From the NCBI RefSeq assembly GCF_024347055.1, contig NZ_AP024895.1, positions 2,356,001 through 2,420,000 of the forward strand: a stretch of DNA of 64,000 bases, in the 5' to 3' direction. Of this stretch, positions 1-8,517 are shown one piece after another. The position numbers and the translations under genes are program-made. The notes below the pieces were generated by a model that saw nothing but the letters and a program-made list of their open reading frames with translations, was not told where the DNA came from and ran no database searches. This stretch comes from Vibrio porteresiae DSM 19223. GTDB lineage: Bacteria; Pseudomonadota; Gammaproteobacteria; Enterobacterales; Vibrionaceae. The number at the start of each line of letters is the position of its first letter. Positions within the stretch are counted from its first letter, which is position 1.

Positions 1-674
1 TTATACGCCGAACACACCAGAAAATCGCAATCCCACTCTTGTACATCAATCAAATGGTGCGGGGCGAAATGCACAGCATCCAAATAGACTTGCGCGCCAA
101 ACCGATGCGCCGTTTCGATAATAGGTTTGATGTGGGTTATCGAACCTGTGGTATTTGAGGCACAACTTACTGCCACTAAACGTGTTTTATCGTTAATCAG
201 CGACAGTAAATGAGGAACATCCAAACTGCCCTCTTTGGTATCGATTCGCGCTTGTTTGATGATAGCTCCTCGATCCTTTGCGGCCTGTTTCCAGGGCGAT
301 ACGTTGGCGTAGTGATCAAGTTCTGTGACGATCACCTCATCACCGCTGTGCCAATCGCGGCTAATGGCGCGACTTAATGAAAAGGTCAATGTCGTCATAT
401 TCGCGCCAAACACAATGTTTGATGCCAAAGGGGCATTGAGTAGCGCTTGGCAATAACTGCGCGCCTCTAACACAATTTTGGTGATCGCCTTGCTGCTAGC
501 AAAAGCTCCGCCCAAATTGCTATTGCCCTTAACCCACACATCACTCATGCGATGAATGACACGATCTGGCACCTGAGTCCCACCGGGACCATCAAGAAAA
601 CAGATAGGCTGCCCATCAGAGACTTGATGCAACGCGGCAAATTGCTCTCTGAGTTGAACCACATCAAAAGGCAT
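1..674 (-). CDS. Class V PLP-dependent aminotransferase, cysteine desulfurase-like (3' end outside window)
   Basis: The gene reads leftward from an ATG at 674 and runs off the window, so only about 224 N-terminal residues are visible. Seen: an opening of the type FLDGPGGTQVP, then DEVIVTELDHYANV, VSCASNTTGS and VYLDAVHFAPH, ending at SAY exactly where the PLP-binding lysine is expected. These are hallmarks of the cysteine desulfurase-like branch of class V aminotransferases (SufS/NifS relatives of unknown substrate). Its ATG overlaps the stop of the upstream dioxygenase by one base (TAATG), implying translational coupling. The substrate cannot be told from sequence; a dedicated FeS role is unlikely, since no isc or suf genes are nearby. 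Confidence 0.85.
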   Translation of the reverse strand, partial: MPFDVVQLREQFAALHQVSDGQPICFLDGPGGTQVPDRVIHRMSDVWVKGNSNLGGAFASSKAITKIVLEARSYCQALLNAPLASNIVFGANMTTLTFSLSRAISRDWHSGDEVIVTELDHYANVSPWKQAAKDRGAIIKQARIDTKEGSLDVPHLLSLINDKTRLVAVSCASNTTGSITHIKPIIETAHRFGAQVYLDAVHFAPHHLIDVQEWDCDFLVCSAY

Positions 675-1315
675 TAGTGCCTCCTCGCTGTCAGCACAAA
701 TAGATCCATATGACCTTCTTTATTATGGTCTATCGCGCGAATCGGACAAGCGTTGTGCCATAACTCTCGATCAGCCAACATCGCAACTTCCCCATTTTCC
801 AATACCTTACGGAAAAATGGCGCTTCGTGATTATCTCGATACAGCATGATCTCGCCACCAACGATGTTGTATCTGTCGATCCCGATGATCGCAATATGGT
901 CAAAACCGTCTTGATGAACGCCCTCTGGCGAGACTAAGGTTTCGTCATACACCGAAGCGACACGCATTTGGTGAATCTCAATCTCTTGCCCATCAGGCAA
1001 TTCATTGTGTGAGACGAAAAGATCGCACATTTCACGCAAACCTTCACTGTGTAACGTGCTGTTAAGTAGTGGTTCAAAATGGCGTTTGATATTGCCTTGG
1101 TAATGATTAATTTTGCTGCTTTGCACAAAATCGTGTTTGCTGGTTTCCACCACATCGCCATGGTAGAACTGAATCACGGAATAGCGTCTGAGGCGAAACT
1201 CACCATCAGCATGTTCGGTATGAGGTAGATAAGCAAATGACGGAGCCAGTTGGTGTACTGCCCCATGGGTCAATTGGCTAAGGTTCATTGTGTGGTCGTG
1301 GTGATGCAACATCAT
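674..1315 (-). CDS. 2-oxoglutarate/Fe(II)-dependent dioxygenase (isoleucine dioxygenase-like family)
   Basis: 213 residues. The pattern fits the 2OG-Fe dioxygenase family that includes bacterial L-isoleucine 4-hydroxylase: HxD at H134-Q-D136 in the context VHQDGFDH, a core strand GGEIMLYR, and a distal histidine H187 in LWHNACPI followed by R193 as a candidate 2-oxoglutarate contact. The family hydroxylates free aliphatic amino acids, but this enzyme's substrate is unknown. The mRNA has AAGGAG just before two consecutive ATGs (1315 and 1312); the second has the better spacing. It is first in a two-gene unit with the class V PLP enzyme. The N-terminus has a short His-rich stretch (HHHDH). Confidence 0.85.
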   Translation of the reverse strand: MMLHHHDHTMNLSQLTHGAVHQLAPSFAYLPHTEHADGEFRLRRYSVIQFYHGDVVETSKHDFVQSSKINHYQGNIKRHFEPLLNSTLHSEGLREMCDLFVSHNELPDGQEIEIHQMRVASVYDETLVSPEGVHQDGFDHIAIIGIDRYNIVGGEIMLYRDNHEAPFFRKVLENGEVAMLADRELWHNACPIRAIDHNKEGHMDLFVLTARRH

Positions 1316-1728
1316 TGACTCCTTAGTAGGTAAACAAACCCACCAGAATTAACAATTTATTCACATACCTAATATTGATACCATTATCCATAAATGACAA
1401 TTTTTACCACATCAAATCATAATCAGTTTTAATAAAACGATATTTATGACTAACATTTAACCAAAAGCCAATCATTAAAACCATTTAAGTCACTCACCTT
1501 CCAGCTAAAACAAAGTAATTTACTATAATTATTTATAATATTGTTTTAATACATAGAGTTAAAATAACTTAATTGTCATATTGGTGCGTTTTTGTACACA
1601 TGTTATTCAATTATGGACTGATTAATCTATTTTTTTACCTATTCCCCCTTGTATACCTCTTTTAATGCCCTGATATATTCCCTACAATCACAAAGAAAGT
1701 AATATGCATCGCATCGATGGGAGCACTC
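1316..1728. promoter_or_regulatory. Divergent intergenic region between the dioxygenase operon and trxB
   Basis: About 410 bp, strongly AT-rich, with no convincing ORF or terminator. It must hold the promoters of the leftward dioxygenase/PLP pair and of trxB. In E. coli lrp sits divergent to trxB; here the dioxygenase pair takes that place. A TTGTAT/TATATT pair near 1649-1679 could be a trxB promoter, but its spacing is long (19). I see no clear operator. Confidence 0.4.
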
Positions 1729-2688
1729 ATGAGTGAAGTGAAACACGCAAAACTATTAATTCTTGGTTCGGGCCCAGCGGGCTACACTGCAGCAGTGTAC
1801 GCAGCACGCGCGAACTTGAATCCTGTACTCGTGACAGGCATGCAACAAGGCGGTCAGCTTACTACGACAACTGAAGTTGAAAACTGGCCAGGCGATCCAG
1901 AAGGCCTAACTGGTCCTGGTTTGATGGACCGCATGAAAGAACACGCAGAAAAGTTCAACACTGAAATCGTATTCGACCACATTAACGAAGTAGACTTCTC
2001 TAATCGTCCATTCCGTTTGAAAGGCGACAGCACTGAGTACACTTGTGATGCATTGATCATCGCAACTGGCGCTTCAGCAAAATACATCGGCCTAGAATCA
2101 GAAGAAGCGTTTAAAGGTCGTGGTGTTTCTGCTTGTGCAACGTGTGACGGTTTCTTCTACCGCAACCAAAAAGTCGCGGTAGTCGGTGGTGGTAACACAG
2201 CGGTTGAAGAAGCGCTTTACCTTGCCAATATCGCATCAGAAGTTCACCTGATTCACCGCCGTGAAACTTTCCGTGCGGAAAAGATTTTGATCGACCGTCT
2301 GAATGACAAAGTGACTGCTGGTAAAATCGTTCTACATACCAACCGTACTCTAGACGAAGTGCTAGGCGACGAAATGGGCGTAACTGGCGTACGTTTGAAA
2401 GATACTCAAACTGACGCGACTGAAGACCTTGCTGTAATGGGCGCATTTATCGCCATCGGTCACCAACCAAACAGTGGTTTGTTTGAAGGTAAACTAGAAA
2501 TGCACAATGGTTACCTTATCGTGCAATCTGGTTTGAATGGTAACGCCACACAAACCAGTATCCCTGGTGTCTTTGCTGCGGGCGACGTTATGGACCATAA
2601 CTATCGCCAAGCAATTACCTCAGCAGGAACAGGTTGCATGGCTGCACTTGATGCAGAACGTTATCTAGACGCACTAAACGATAAGTAA
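1729..2688 (+). CDS. trxB: Thioredoxin-disulfide reductase
   Basis: FAD flavoprotein that moves electrons from NADPH to thioredoxin in the cytoplasm. Seen: N-terminal FAD-binding GSGPAGYTAAVYAARA, redox-active CATC (C136 and C139 from the chosen start), NADPH-binding VVGGGNTAVEEAL, and C-terminal GVFAAGDV. The 319-residue length matches E. coli TrxB. An in-frame ATG lies at 1717, but the ATG at 1729 is preferred because GGGAGC lies just upstream and family members begin near MSE. It is followed by a strong terminator and then cydDC, the same order as in E. coli. Confidence 0.97.
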   Translation: MSEVKHAKLLILGSGPAGYTAAVYAARANLNPVLVTGMQQGGQLTTTTEVENWPGDPEGLTGPGLMDRMKEHAEKFNTEIVFDHINEVDFSNRPFRLKGDSTEYTCDALIIATGASAKYIGLESEEAFKGRGVSACATCDGFFYRNQKVAVVGGGNTAVEEALYLANIASEVHLIHRRETFRAEKILIDRLNDKVTAGKIVLHTNRTLDEVLGDEMGVTGVRLKDTQTDATEDLAVMGAFIAIGHQPNSGLFEGKLEMHNGYLIVQSGLNGNATQTSIPGVFAAGDVMDHNYRQAITSAGTGCMAALDAERYLDALNDK

Positions 2689-2743
2689 AACTGATAGTTA
2701 TAAACTTTAGAAAAGTTATTTTTCATTTTTACTCTTGATACGC

Positions 2744-2778
2744 AAAGCCCAGCGGTATATCCGCTGGGCTTTCTTTTG
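2744..2778 (+). terminator. Rho-independent terminator of trxB
   Basis: A 12-bp stem AAAGCCCAGCGG with its complement around a TATAT loop, followed by TTTCTTTT. It lies 56 bp after the trxB stop and separates trxB from cydDC. Confidence 0.9.
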
Positions 2779-2825
2779 TATACTACGTGCTCGCTCAAAA
2801 TACGATTCTAAAATAAGCCTTCATA

Positions 2826-4610
2826 ATGGATAAGAAAAAACAACGCAGCTTGAACCTATGGCTCAAACAGCAAAGTAAACTGGCAAAACGCTGGCTTATG
2901 ATTGCCGTTGGGCTTGGCGTATTATCAAGCTTTTTCCTCGTTGCACAGGCGGCATTACTTGCTTCCATTCTGCATCAGCTCATCATCGAGCATGTCGACA
3001 AATCACAACTCGTTCCCCACTTCCTTGGTCTTATCGCGTTAATCGCTGTTCGTGCCGGATGTTCTTGGGGTCGCGAAATCGCAGGTTTCCACTGTGGCGA
3101 ACAAATTCGCGTTTATATCCGTCAGCTCATCATGGATAAACTGCGTGAATTAGGTCCTGCTTACATCAAAGGGAAACCCGCTGGTACATGGGCTGCCTTG
3201 CTCTTAGAGCAGGTAGAAAACATGCACGATTTCTTCGCTCGTTACCTGCCGCAAATGGCACTTTCGGTCATGATTCCGGTGGTGATTTTGGTCGTGGTAT
3301 TCCCAGTTAACTGGGCTGCAGGGCTAATTTTCCTTATCACCGCGCCACTGGTTCCGTTTTTTATGGCATTGGTTGGTATTAAGGCGGCGGATGCAGGGCG
3401 TAAGAACTTCAAAGCGCTGCAACGTTTGTCCGGTCACTTTTATGACCGTTTACAAGCGATGACCACGATTCGTTTGTTCGACCGTGCCAAAGCTGAAACA
3501 GAGCTAATGCGCGGCGCATCTGAGGTGTTCCGCTCACGCACCATGGATGTATTGCGCATCGCATTCCTATCATCTGCGGTATTGGAGTTTTTCACTTCCA
3601 TTTCTATCGCGTTAACCGCGGTGTACTTTGGTTTTAGCTTTATCGACAAATTCGATTTTGGCTATTACGGCGCAGGCGTTACTCTCTTCTCTGGGATGTT
3701 TATTCTGATTTTGGCTCCAGAGTTTTATCAGCCACTGCGCGACCTTGGTACTTTCTACCATGCGAAACAGCTGGCCGTTGGCGCTGCAGAAAGCATCGTT
3801 GAATTCCTTGAAGTCGATGTGAGCAAAGTGAAATCTGGCGCAACGGCGATGAACAACACTGATAACATCGAAATCAAAGCGCACGACTTAAAAGTACTGA
3901 GCCCTGAAGGCTCAACTTTGGTTGGCCCGGTATCCTTTACCCTAAGTGCGAATAAAGTGACTGCGCTTGTCGGCCCAAGTGGTGCAGGTAAAACCAGCCT
4001 TATCAATGCCATCCTCGGTTTTATGCCTTATGAAGGTAGCCTAACCATCAATGGTGTTGAGATGAGTGAACTCAACCATGATGAGTGGCGCAGTTACATT
4101 AGCTGGGTTGGACAAAACCCGCTGCTATTGAATGGCTCAATTCGTGACAACGTCACCATGGGTAAAGTCGTATCAGATTCCACGCTGAAAGAGACCCTTG
4201 ATCGCTCATTCGCTAGTGAATTTGTTGATCAACACGGTTTGGATTATCACATCAGCGATCGTTCTGGTGGTTTGTCAGTGGGTCAAGCGCAGCGCCTAGC
4301 ATTAGCTCGTGCCATGATTCAAAACGGCTCGTTCTGGTTATTAGATGAACCGACTGCCAGCCTTGATGCACGTAGCGAGCAGCTCGTAATGCAAGGTTTG
4401 GATAATCAAATTCATGGTAAAACCGCGCTATTGGTTACCCACCAACTGGCACCACTGAAATCAGTGGACCATATCCTAGTAATGCAAAGCGGCGCCATTA
4501 TTCAAGATGGTGATTTTGCAACGCTCAGTTCTGAAGAAGGCCTGTTTGCTTCCATGCTAAAAGCCAATCAAGTCCTTCAAGAAGCGGATAAGGGGAATCT
4601 CGATGCGTGA
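2826..4610 (+). CDS. cydD: Glutathione/cysteine ABC exporter subunit CydD, needed for cytochrome bd assembly
   Basis: 594 residues: an N-terminal exporter transmembrane domain (about 1-330, several hydrophobic helices) and a C-terminal ATPase. Walker A GPSGAGKT starts near residue 383; the signature is LSVGQAQR near 483 instead of the standard LSGGQ (I recall the same variant in E. coli CydD); Walker B is WLLDEPTASLD. CydDC exports thiols to the periplasm and is required for functional cytochrome bd. The gene overlaps cydC by 8 bp, so the two half-transporters are translationally coupled. Start ATG at 2826 gives the usual length. Confidence 0.95.
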   Translation: MDKKKQRSLNLWLKQQSKLAKRWLMIAVGLGVLSSFFLVAQAALLASILHQLIIEHVDKSQLVPHFLGLIALIAVRAGCSWGREIAGFHCGEQIRVYIRQLIMDKLRELGPAYIKGKPAGTWAALLLEQVENMHDFFARYLPQMALSVMIPVVILVVVFPVNWAAGLIFLITAPLVPFFMALVGIKAADAGRKNFKALQRLSGHFYDRLQAMTTIRLFDRAKAETELMRGASEVFRSRTMDVLRIAFLSSAVLEFFTSISIALTAVYFGFSFIDKFDFGYYGAGVTLFSGMFILILAPEFYQPLRDLGTFYHAKQLAVGAAESIVEFLEVDVSKVKSGATAMNNTDNIEIKAHDLKVLSPEGSTLVGPVSFTLSANKVTALVGPSGAGKTSLINAILGFMPYEGSLTINGVEMSELNHDEWRSYISWVGQNPLLLNGSIRDNVTMGKVVSDSTLKETLDRSFASEFVDQHGLDYHISDRSGGLSVGQAQRLALARAMIQNGSFWLLDEPTASLDARSEQLVMQGLDNQIHGKTALLVTHQLAPLKSVDHILVMQSGAIIQDGDFATLSSEEGLFASMLKANQVLQEADKGNLDA

Positions 4611-6324
4611 TCTACTGCCTTACTTAAAACTGTATAAAAAGCATTGGTTCGGCTTAAGCCTTGGGATGATTTTGGCCTTCCTAACCCTGTGCTGCTCTAT
4701 CGGTCTATTGACCATCTCTGGTTGGTTCCTCTCTGCGGCCGCGGTGGCAGGATTAACGGTGGCCAAAGAGACATTCAACTTCATGCTACCGAGTGGCTTT
4801 GTGCGTGGCTTTGCCATCGGCCGAACTGCAGGTCGTTGGGGTGAACGTGTTGTTAGCCATAATGCTACCTTTAAGCTTTTGACTGACCTGCGTATTTTCT
4901 TTTTTGAAAAACTGACTCCACTTATTCCGGGGCGGATTTCGAATCTACGTAATGCTGACCTGCTCAACCGTGTTGTGGCGGATATCGACGCGATGGATCA
5001 CATCTATCTGCGTTTGATTAGCCCTATCACTATCGCCATTTGCGGTATTGCTGCGATTACCTTCTTAGTAACCTGCTTTGATATGCGATTAGGTCTGATT
5101 CTTGGCGCTATATTGCTGTGTATCGTATTGGTATGGCCGGTATTGTTCTACAAGTTGGGTAAACGTAACGGTGCAGAGTTAACTCAAAACAAAGCCGATT
5201 TTCGTATTACCACGCTCGATTGGATTGAAGGTTTCAGTGAGCTGACTATCTTTGGTGCTGAATCGCGCTATCGCCAAGCGATGGATTCTGCGCAAGCCCG
5301 TCTAATCAATAACCAGCGTATCAATGCTCATATCTCTGGACTTGCTATGGCGCTATTGATGCTGGCAAACGGTTGGACCTTGGTGTTGATGCTGTGGCTT
5401 TCCGCAGACGGTGTTGGCGGCAATACCCCAGACCCACTGATTGCGTTGGTGGTCTTTGCCACCATGGCCAGTGTTGAACTGCTGATGCCAATCGCTGGCG
5501 CATTCCAATACTTGAGCCAAACGCTCTCTTCAGCACGTCGCTTGAATGATGTTATTTTGGCAGAGCCTGAAGTGCGTTTCCCAACCGAGGCGACTCAACA
5601 TAGCGGTCAATTCGGCATTGAGTTCGATAATGTCTCTTATGCGTACAGTGCCGAGCAGCGTAAAGCGGTTGAAGAGGTATCACTTTCTATTCCAGCGGGT
5701 CACAAAGTGGCAATCGTCGGTCAAACCGGCTCTGGTAAATCAACGCTGATTCAGCTTTTGACTCGCTACTGGGATACCCAAGCTGGTGAAATTCGTATTG
5801 CTGGCACGCCATTGAAATCATGGAATGAAAGCGACTTACGTGCTGCTATCAGTGTTGTAAGCCAACGTGTTGATATCTTAAACGGCACACTTCGCGATAA
5901 CTTGCTACTAGCAAAAGACGAAGCAACCGATGCTGAGCTTGCAACCATGCTTACTCAAGTCGGTCTTGAAAAATTGCTTGAAGCACCGGGGCTAGATGCT
6001 TGGCTTGGTGACGGCGGTCGTCAGCTTTCTGGTGGTGAAAAACGCCGTATTGGTATTGCACGCGCCCTACTTCACCAAGGCCCGATCTTGCTGCTTGATG
6101 AACCTACCGAAGGTTTGGATAAACAGACTGAGCAACAGATTTTGGCGCTATTCCGCCAACACTTTGCGGGCAAAACCGTGGTGTTCATTACTCACCGTTT
6201 GGTCGAACTAGAAACCATGGATTCTATTTGCCTCATTGAGCAAGGCCAATTGGTAGAACACGGTAGCCATACCGAACTGCTTGCAAAACAAGGGCGTTAT
6301 TACCAACTAACCCAAACGCTGTAA
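4603..6324 (+). CDS. cydC: Glutathione/cysteine ABC exporter subunit CydC
   Basis: 573 residues, partner half-transporter of CydD in the inner membrane. The N-terminal membrane domain (about 1-320) has hydrophobic segments such as LTISGWFLSAAAVAGL. The ATPase carries Walker A GQTGSGKST near residue 373, signature LSGGEKRR near 475 and Walker B ILLLDEPTEGLD, and a switch-region histidine (VVFITHRL). The ATG lies inside the end of cydD. Length matches E. coli CydC (573). A hairpin terminator follows 25 bp downstream. Confidence 0.95.
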   Translation: MRDLLPYLKLYKKHWFGLSLGMILAFLTLCCSIGLLTISGWFLSAAAVAGLTVAKETFNFMLPSGFVRGFAIGRTAGRWGERVVSHNATFKLLTDLRIFFFEKLTPLIPGRISNLRNADLLNRVVADIDAMDHIYLRLISPITIAICGIAAITFLVTCFDMRLGLILGAILLCIVLVWPVLFYKLGKRNGAELTQNKADFRITTLDWIEGFSELTIFGAESRYRQAMDSAQARLINNQRINAHISGLAMALLMLANGWTLVLMLWLSADGVGGNTPDPLIALVVFATMASVELLMPIAGAFQYLSQTLSSARRLNDVILAEPEVRFPTEATQHSGQFGIEFDNVSYAYSAEQRKAVEEVSLSIPAGHKVAIVGQTGSGKSTLIQLLTRYWDTQAGEIRIAGTPLKSWNESDLRAAISVVSQRVDILNGTLRDNLLLAKDEATDAELATMLTQVGLEKLLEAPGLDAWLGDGGRQLSGGEKRRIGIARALLHQGPILLLDEPTEGLDKQTEQQILALFRQHFAGKTVVFITHRLVELETMDSICLIEQGQLVEHGSHTELLAKQGRYYQLTQTL

Positions 6325-6349
6325 GTTTTTATCGCTCTAGTCATTGATT

Positions 6350-6378
6350 AAGGCGCATCATTTGATGCGCCTTTTTTA
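6350..6378 (+). terminator. Rho-independent terminator of cydDC
   Basis: Self-complementary AGGCGCATCA and TGATGCGCCT followed by TTTTTT, 25 bp after the cydC stop. Confidence 0.9.
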
Positions 6379-6394
6379 TTGAGCTACAAACACA

Positions 6395-6679
6395 GCGCTC
6401 TCGATCTGGTTCTCCCCCCTTGTTTTTAAGGGGGGAGTTAGAGGGGGGATTATGCTCAGAAGTTAAAGAGATTCACCGTAACACACTGAATTAAATATAA
6501 ATTATTTGATAGAAATTCGAAATAATAGGATTTTTCTTTTGTTAGCACTAAATTCGTTACGAAACTATCAAAACCAAACAAAAAACTAACAAAATAATGT
6601 GAATACAGTAACTTCAGTGCACGTAATGCTCCCTCCCCCGCCCTCCCTCTAAAGAAGGAGGGAGCCAGATCGAGATCGC
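6395..6679. mobile_element. MITE-like inverted-repeat element, copy 1
   Basis: About 285 bp with no credible gene. Its ends are inverted repeats: GCGCTCTCGATCTGG at 6395-6409, and its near-exact complement (GCGATCTCGATCTGG read on the other strand) at 6665-6679. Just inside each end is a GC-rich hairpin, one of CCCCCCTT/AAGGGGGG (6412-6437) and one of CTCCCTCC/GGAGGGAG (about 6631-6665); the middle is very AT-rich. Homology to copy 2 extends from about 6384 to 6692. No transposase is nearby, so it would be a non-autonomous element moved in trans. Confidence 0.7.
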
Positions 6680-6807
6680 GGTTACAAAATTGCTCGAGCC
6701 GCAAGTCCTGAGAACAGTGAAAATGCGACCATTCCGCAACCCAAATTAATGCAATCTGCAGCAATTACTACTTGATCCATCCAATCTCACAAACATAGCG
6801 GTAATCG

Positions 6808-7116
6808 CTGCAAACACAGCGTGCTCGATCTGGTTCTCCCCCCTTGTTTTTAAGGGGGGAGTTAGAGGGGGGATTATGCTCAGAAGTTAAAGAGGCTCAC
6901 CGTAACACACTGAATTAAATATAAATTATTTGATATAAATTCGAAATAATAGGATTTTTCTTTTGTTAGCACTAAATTCGTTACGAAACTATCAAAACCT
7001 AATAAAAACTAGAAAAATAACGTGAATACAGTAACTTCAGTGCACGTAATGCTCCCTCCCCCGCCCTCCCTCTAAAGAAGGAGGGAGCCGGTTCGAGATC
7101 GCGGTTATAAATATGC
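6808..7116. mobile_element. MITE-like inverted-repeat element, copy 2 (direct repeat of copy 1)
   Basis: A second copy in the same orientation, offset about 424 bp from the first, with scattered substitutions and one or two small indels over about 309 bp. Its left terminal repeat CTCGATCTGG begins at 6824; its right end is slightly degenerate (CCGGTTCGAG at 7088-7097). Sequence between the copies (6693-6807) is not duplicated. Divergence between copies is a few percent by eye. Confidence 0.7.
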
Positions 7117-7183
7117 TAGAGCCGTGGATTCAGCGATGATTAAAAATCACAGAAACTAAATACAGAAGGTCATATTAGTCCCA

Positions 7184-7262
7184 CTCTCTTTACAGAAGAA
7201 GAAAGCCAGACCGAGGTCGCGGCTACAAATACGCTCAACTTGTGGGTTCTGAGATGATTAAA
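7184..7262. repeat. Third, partial right end of the inverted-repeat element
   Basis: This stretch resembles the right end and downstream flank of copies 1 and 2: GCCAGACCGAGGTCGCGG, then CTACAAATACGCTC, then GAGATGATTAAAAATC, which matches CGATGATTAAAAATC at 7134-7148. No left half is present, so it is probably a decayed relic or deletion product. Confidence 0.5.
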
Positions 7263-7291
7263 AATCCGACCCGTAATTTCCGCACATAAAG

Positions 7292-7325
7292 AAAATCCCG
7301 AGTCATTGCTGACTCGGGATTTTTA
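7292..7325 (-). terminator. Rho-independent terminator of rluB
   Basis: Stem ATCCCGAGTC/GACTCGGGAT around ATTGCT, with A/T runs on both sides, so it can work on either strand. It lies 26 bp past the rluB stop. Confidence 0.85.
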
Positions 7326-7350
7326 TTCTTAAACGAGATGAACGCTTGAA

Positions 7351-8358
7351 TTAACGCGTGCGACCTGCAGCGCGTCCGCCAGTTTTGTTTGGCTTCGCTT
7401 TTGCAGCGCCGTTATTGTTATTGCGTGTTGTCGTTGTTGTGCCCGCAGTTGCGCGGCTGCCACCGGATTTACCACCTGTTGGTTTACCACCACGAGGTTT
7501 TGGAGCGTTAATGCGCTCTTCGTGACGACGAACTGCACGACGGATTTTTTGGCTACGTGAACGTTCACGTTGACGAGAAGTGTTCTCTTTTTCGTCACCC
7601 AGCATCGTGGTTTTTTCTGGTCTTAATTCAACCAATTCACGCAAGTAGTTCACGTCTTTAAGGCTTAATTCCATCCAACCGCCACGAGGCAGTTTTTTAT
7701 CAAGGAAGATGTCGCCGTAACGAACACGTTTCAGACGGCTAACTGTGGTTTCCTGAGATTCCCACAGACGACGAACTTCACGGTTACGACCTTCGTTGAT
7801 CACAACGTAGAACGTGTGGTTCATGCCTTCACCACCCGCGTATACGATGTCCTCAAAACGTGCGATACCATCTTCTAGTTCAACACCTTTTACAAGGTTG
7901 CGAACTTTGTCTTCAGTCACATCACCAAACACACGTACTAAATATTCACGCTCAACCTGACGGCTTGGGTGCATCAAGCGGTTTGCTAATTCGCCGTCTG
8001 TTGTAAATAGCAACAGACCCGAAGTGTTTGCATCCAAACGGCCTACGGAAATCCAGCGTGAGCCACGGATTTTTGGTAGACGGTCAAATACCGTACGACG
8101 ACCTTCTGGGTCGTGGCGAGTACATAACTCACCTTCTGGCTTGTAATAGGCCAAAACGCGGCAAATTACCTCTTCTTGTGCTTTTACAGACACAGCATGT
8201 CCATCAATACGCACAATGGCGTTATCATCTTCTAGGCGTTCACCTAATACAGCTACCTTGCCATTAACACTCACACGGCCAGCTCGAATCAGAGCTTCTA
8301 ACTCACGACGAGAACCATGACCAGCACGTGCTAAAACCTTTTGTAACTTTTCGCTCAT
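7351..8358 (-). CDS. rluB: 23S rRNA pseudouridine(2605) synthase RluB
   Basis: 335 residues. An S4 RNA-binding domain (about 3-60, EKLQKVLARAGHGSRRELEA region) precedes an RsuA-type pseudouridine synthase domain with catalytic D109 in GRLDANTSGLL and the motif RRLWES. The enzyme isomerises U2605 of 23S rRNA. After about residue 255 the protein becomes a basic, low-complexity tail rich in R, K, G, T and N, a common variable RNA-binding-type extension. It is transcribed toward the repeat elements, away from the yciO/rnm pair, which reads on the same strand upstream. Confidence 0.95.
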   Translation of the reverse strand: MSEKLQKVLARAGHGSRRELEALIRAGRVSVNGKVAVLGERLEDDNAIVRIDGHAVSVKAQEEVICRVLAYYKPEGELCTRHDPEGRRTVFDRLPKIRGSRWISVGRLDANTSGLLLFTTDGELANRLMHPSRQVEREYLVRVFGDVTEDKVRNLVKGVELEDGIARFEDIVYAGGEGMNHTFYVVINEGRNREVRRLWESQETTVSRLKRVRYGDIFLDKKLPRGGWMELSLKDVNYLRELVELRPEKTTMLGDEKENTSRQRERSRSQKIRRAVRRHEERINAPKPRGGKPTGGKSGGSRATAGTTTTTRNNNNGAAKAKPNKTGGRAAGRTR

Positions 8359-8517
8359 CTATCTACCTATGTGTCGTCTTCTCAGACGTCGAATAACATT
8401 ATGCGATTCCCAAGATCGCGGCCGCGTAGTATCGCAAATATCCGCAAAAAAAGCATCCGTTTTATTGCGATCCATTGCGTTGTCGAGAACCGAGAAACTT
8501 CCTTAGGAAACCGAACC

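Noticed and set aside
6456..6764. 102-codon leftward ORF inside the repeat element
   Set aside because: It lies entirely in the duplicated AT-rich non-coding element, is not preserved in copy 2 and has atypical composition.
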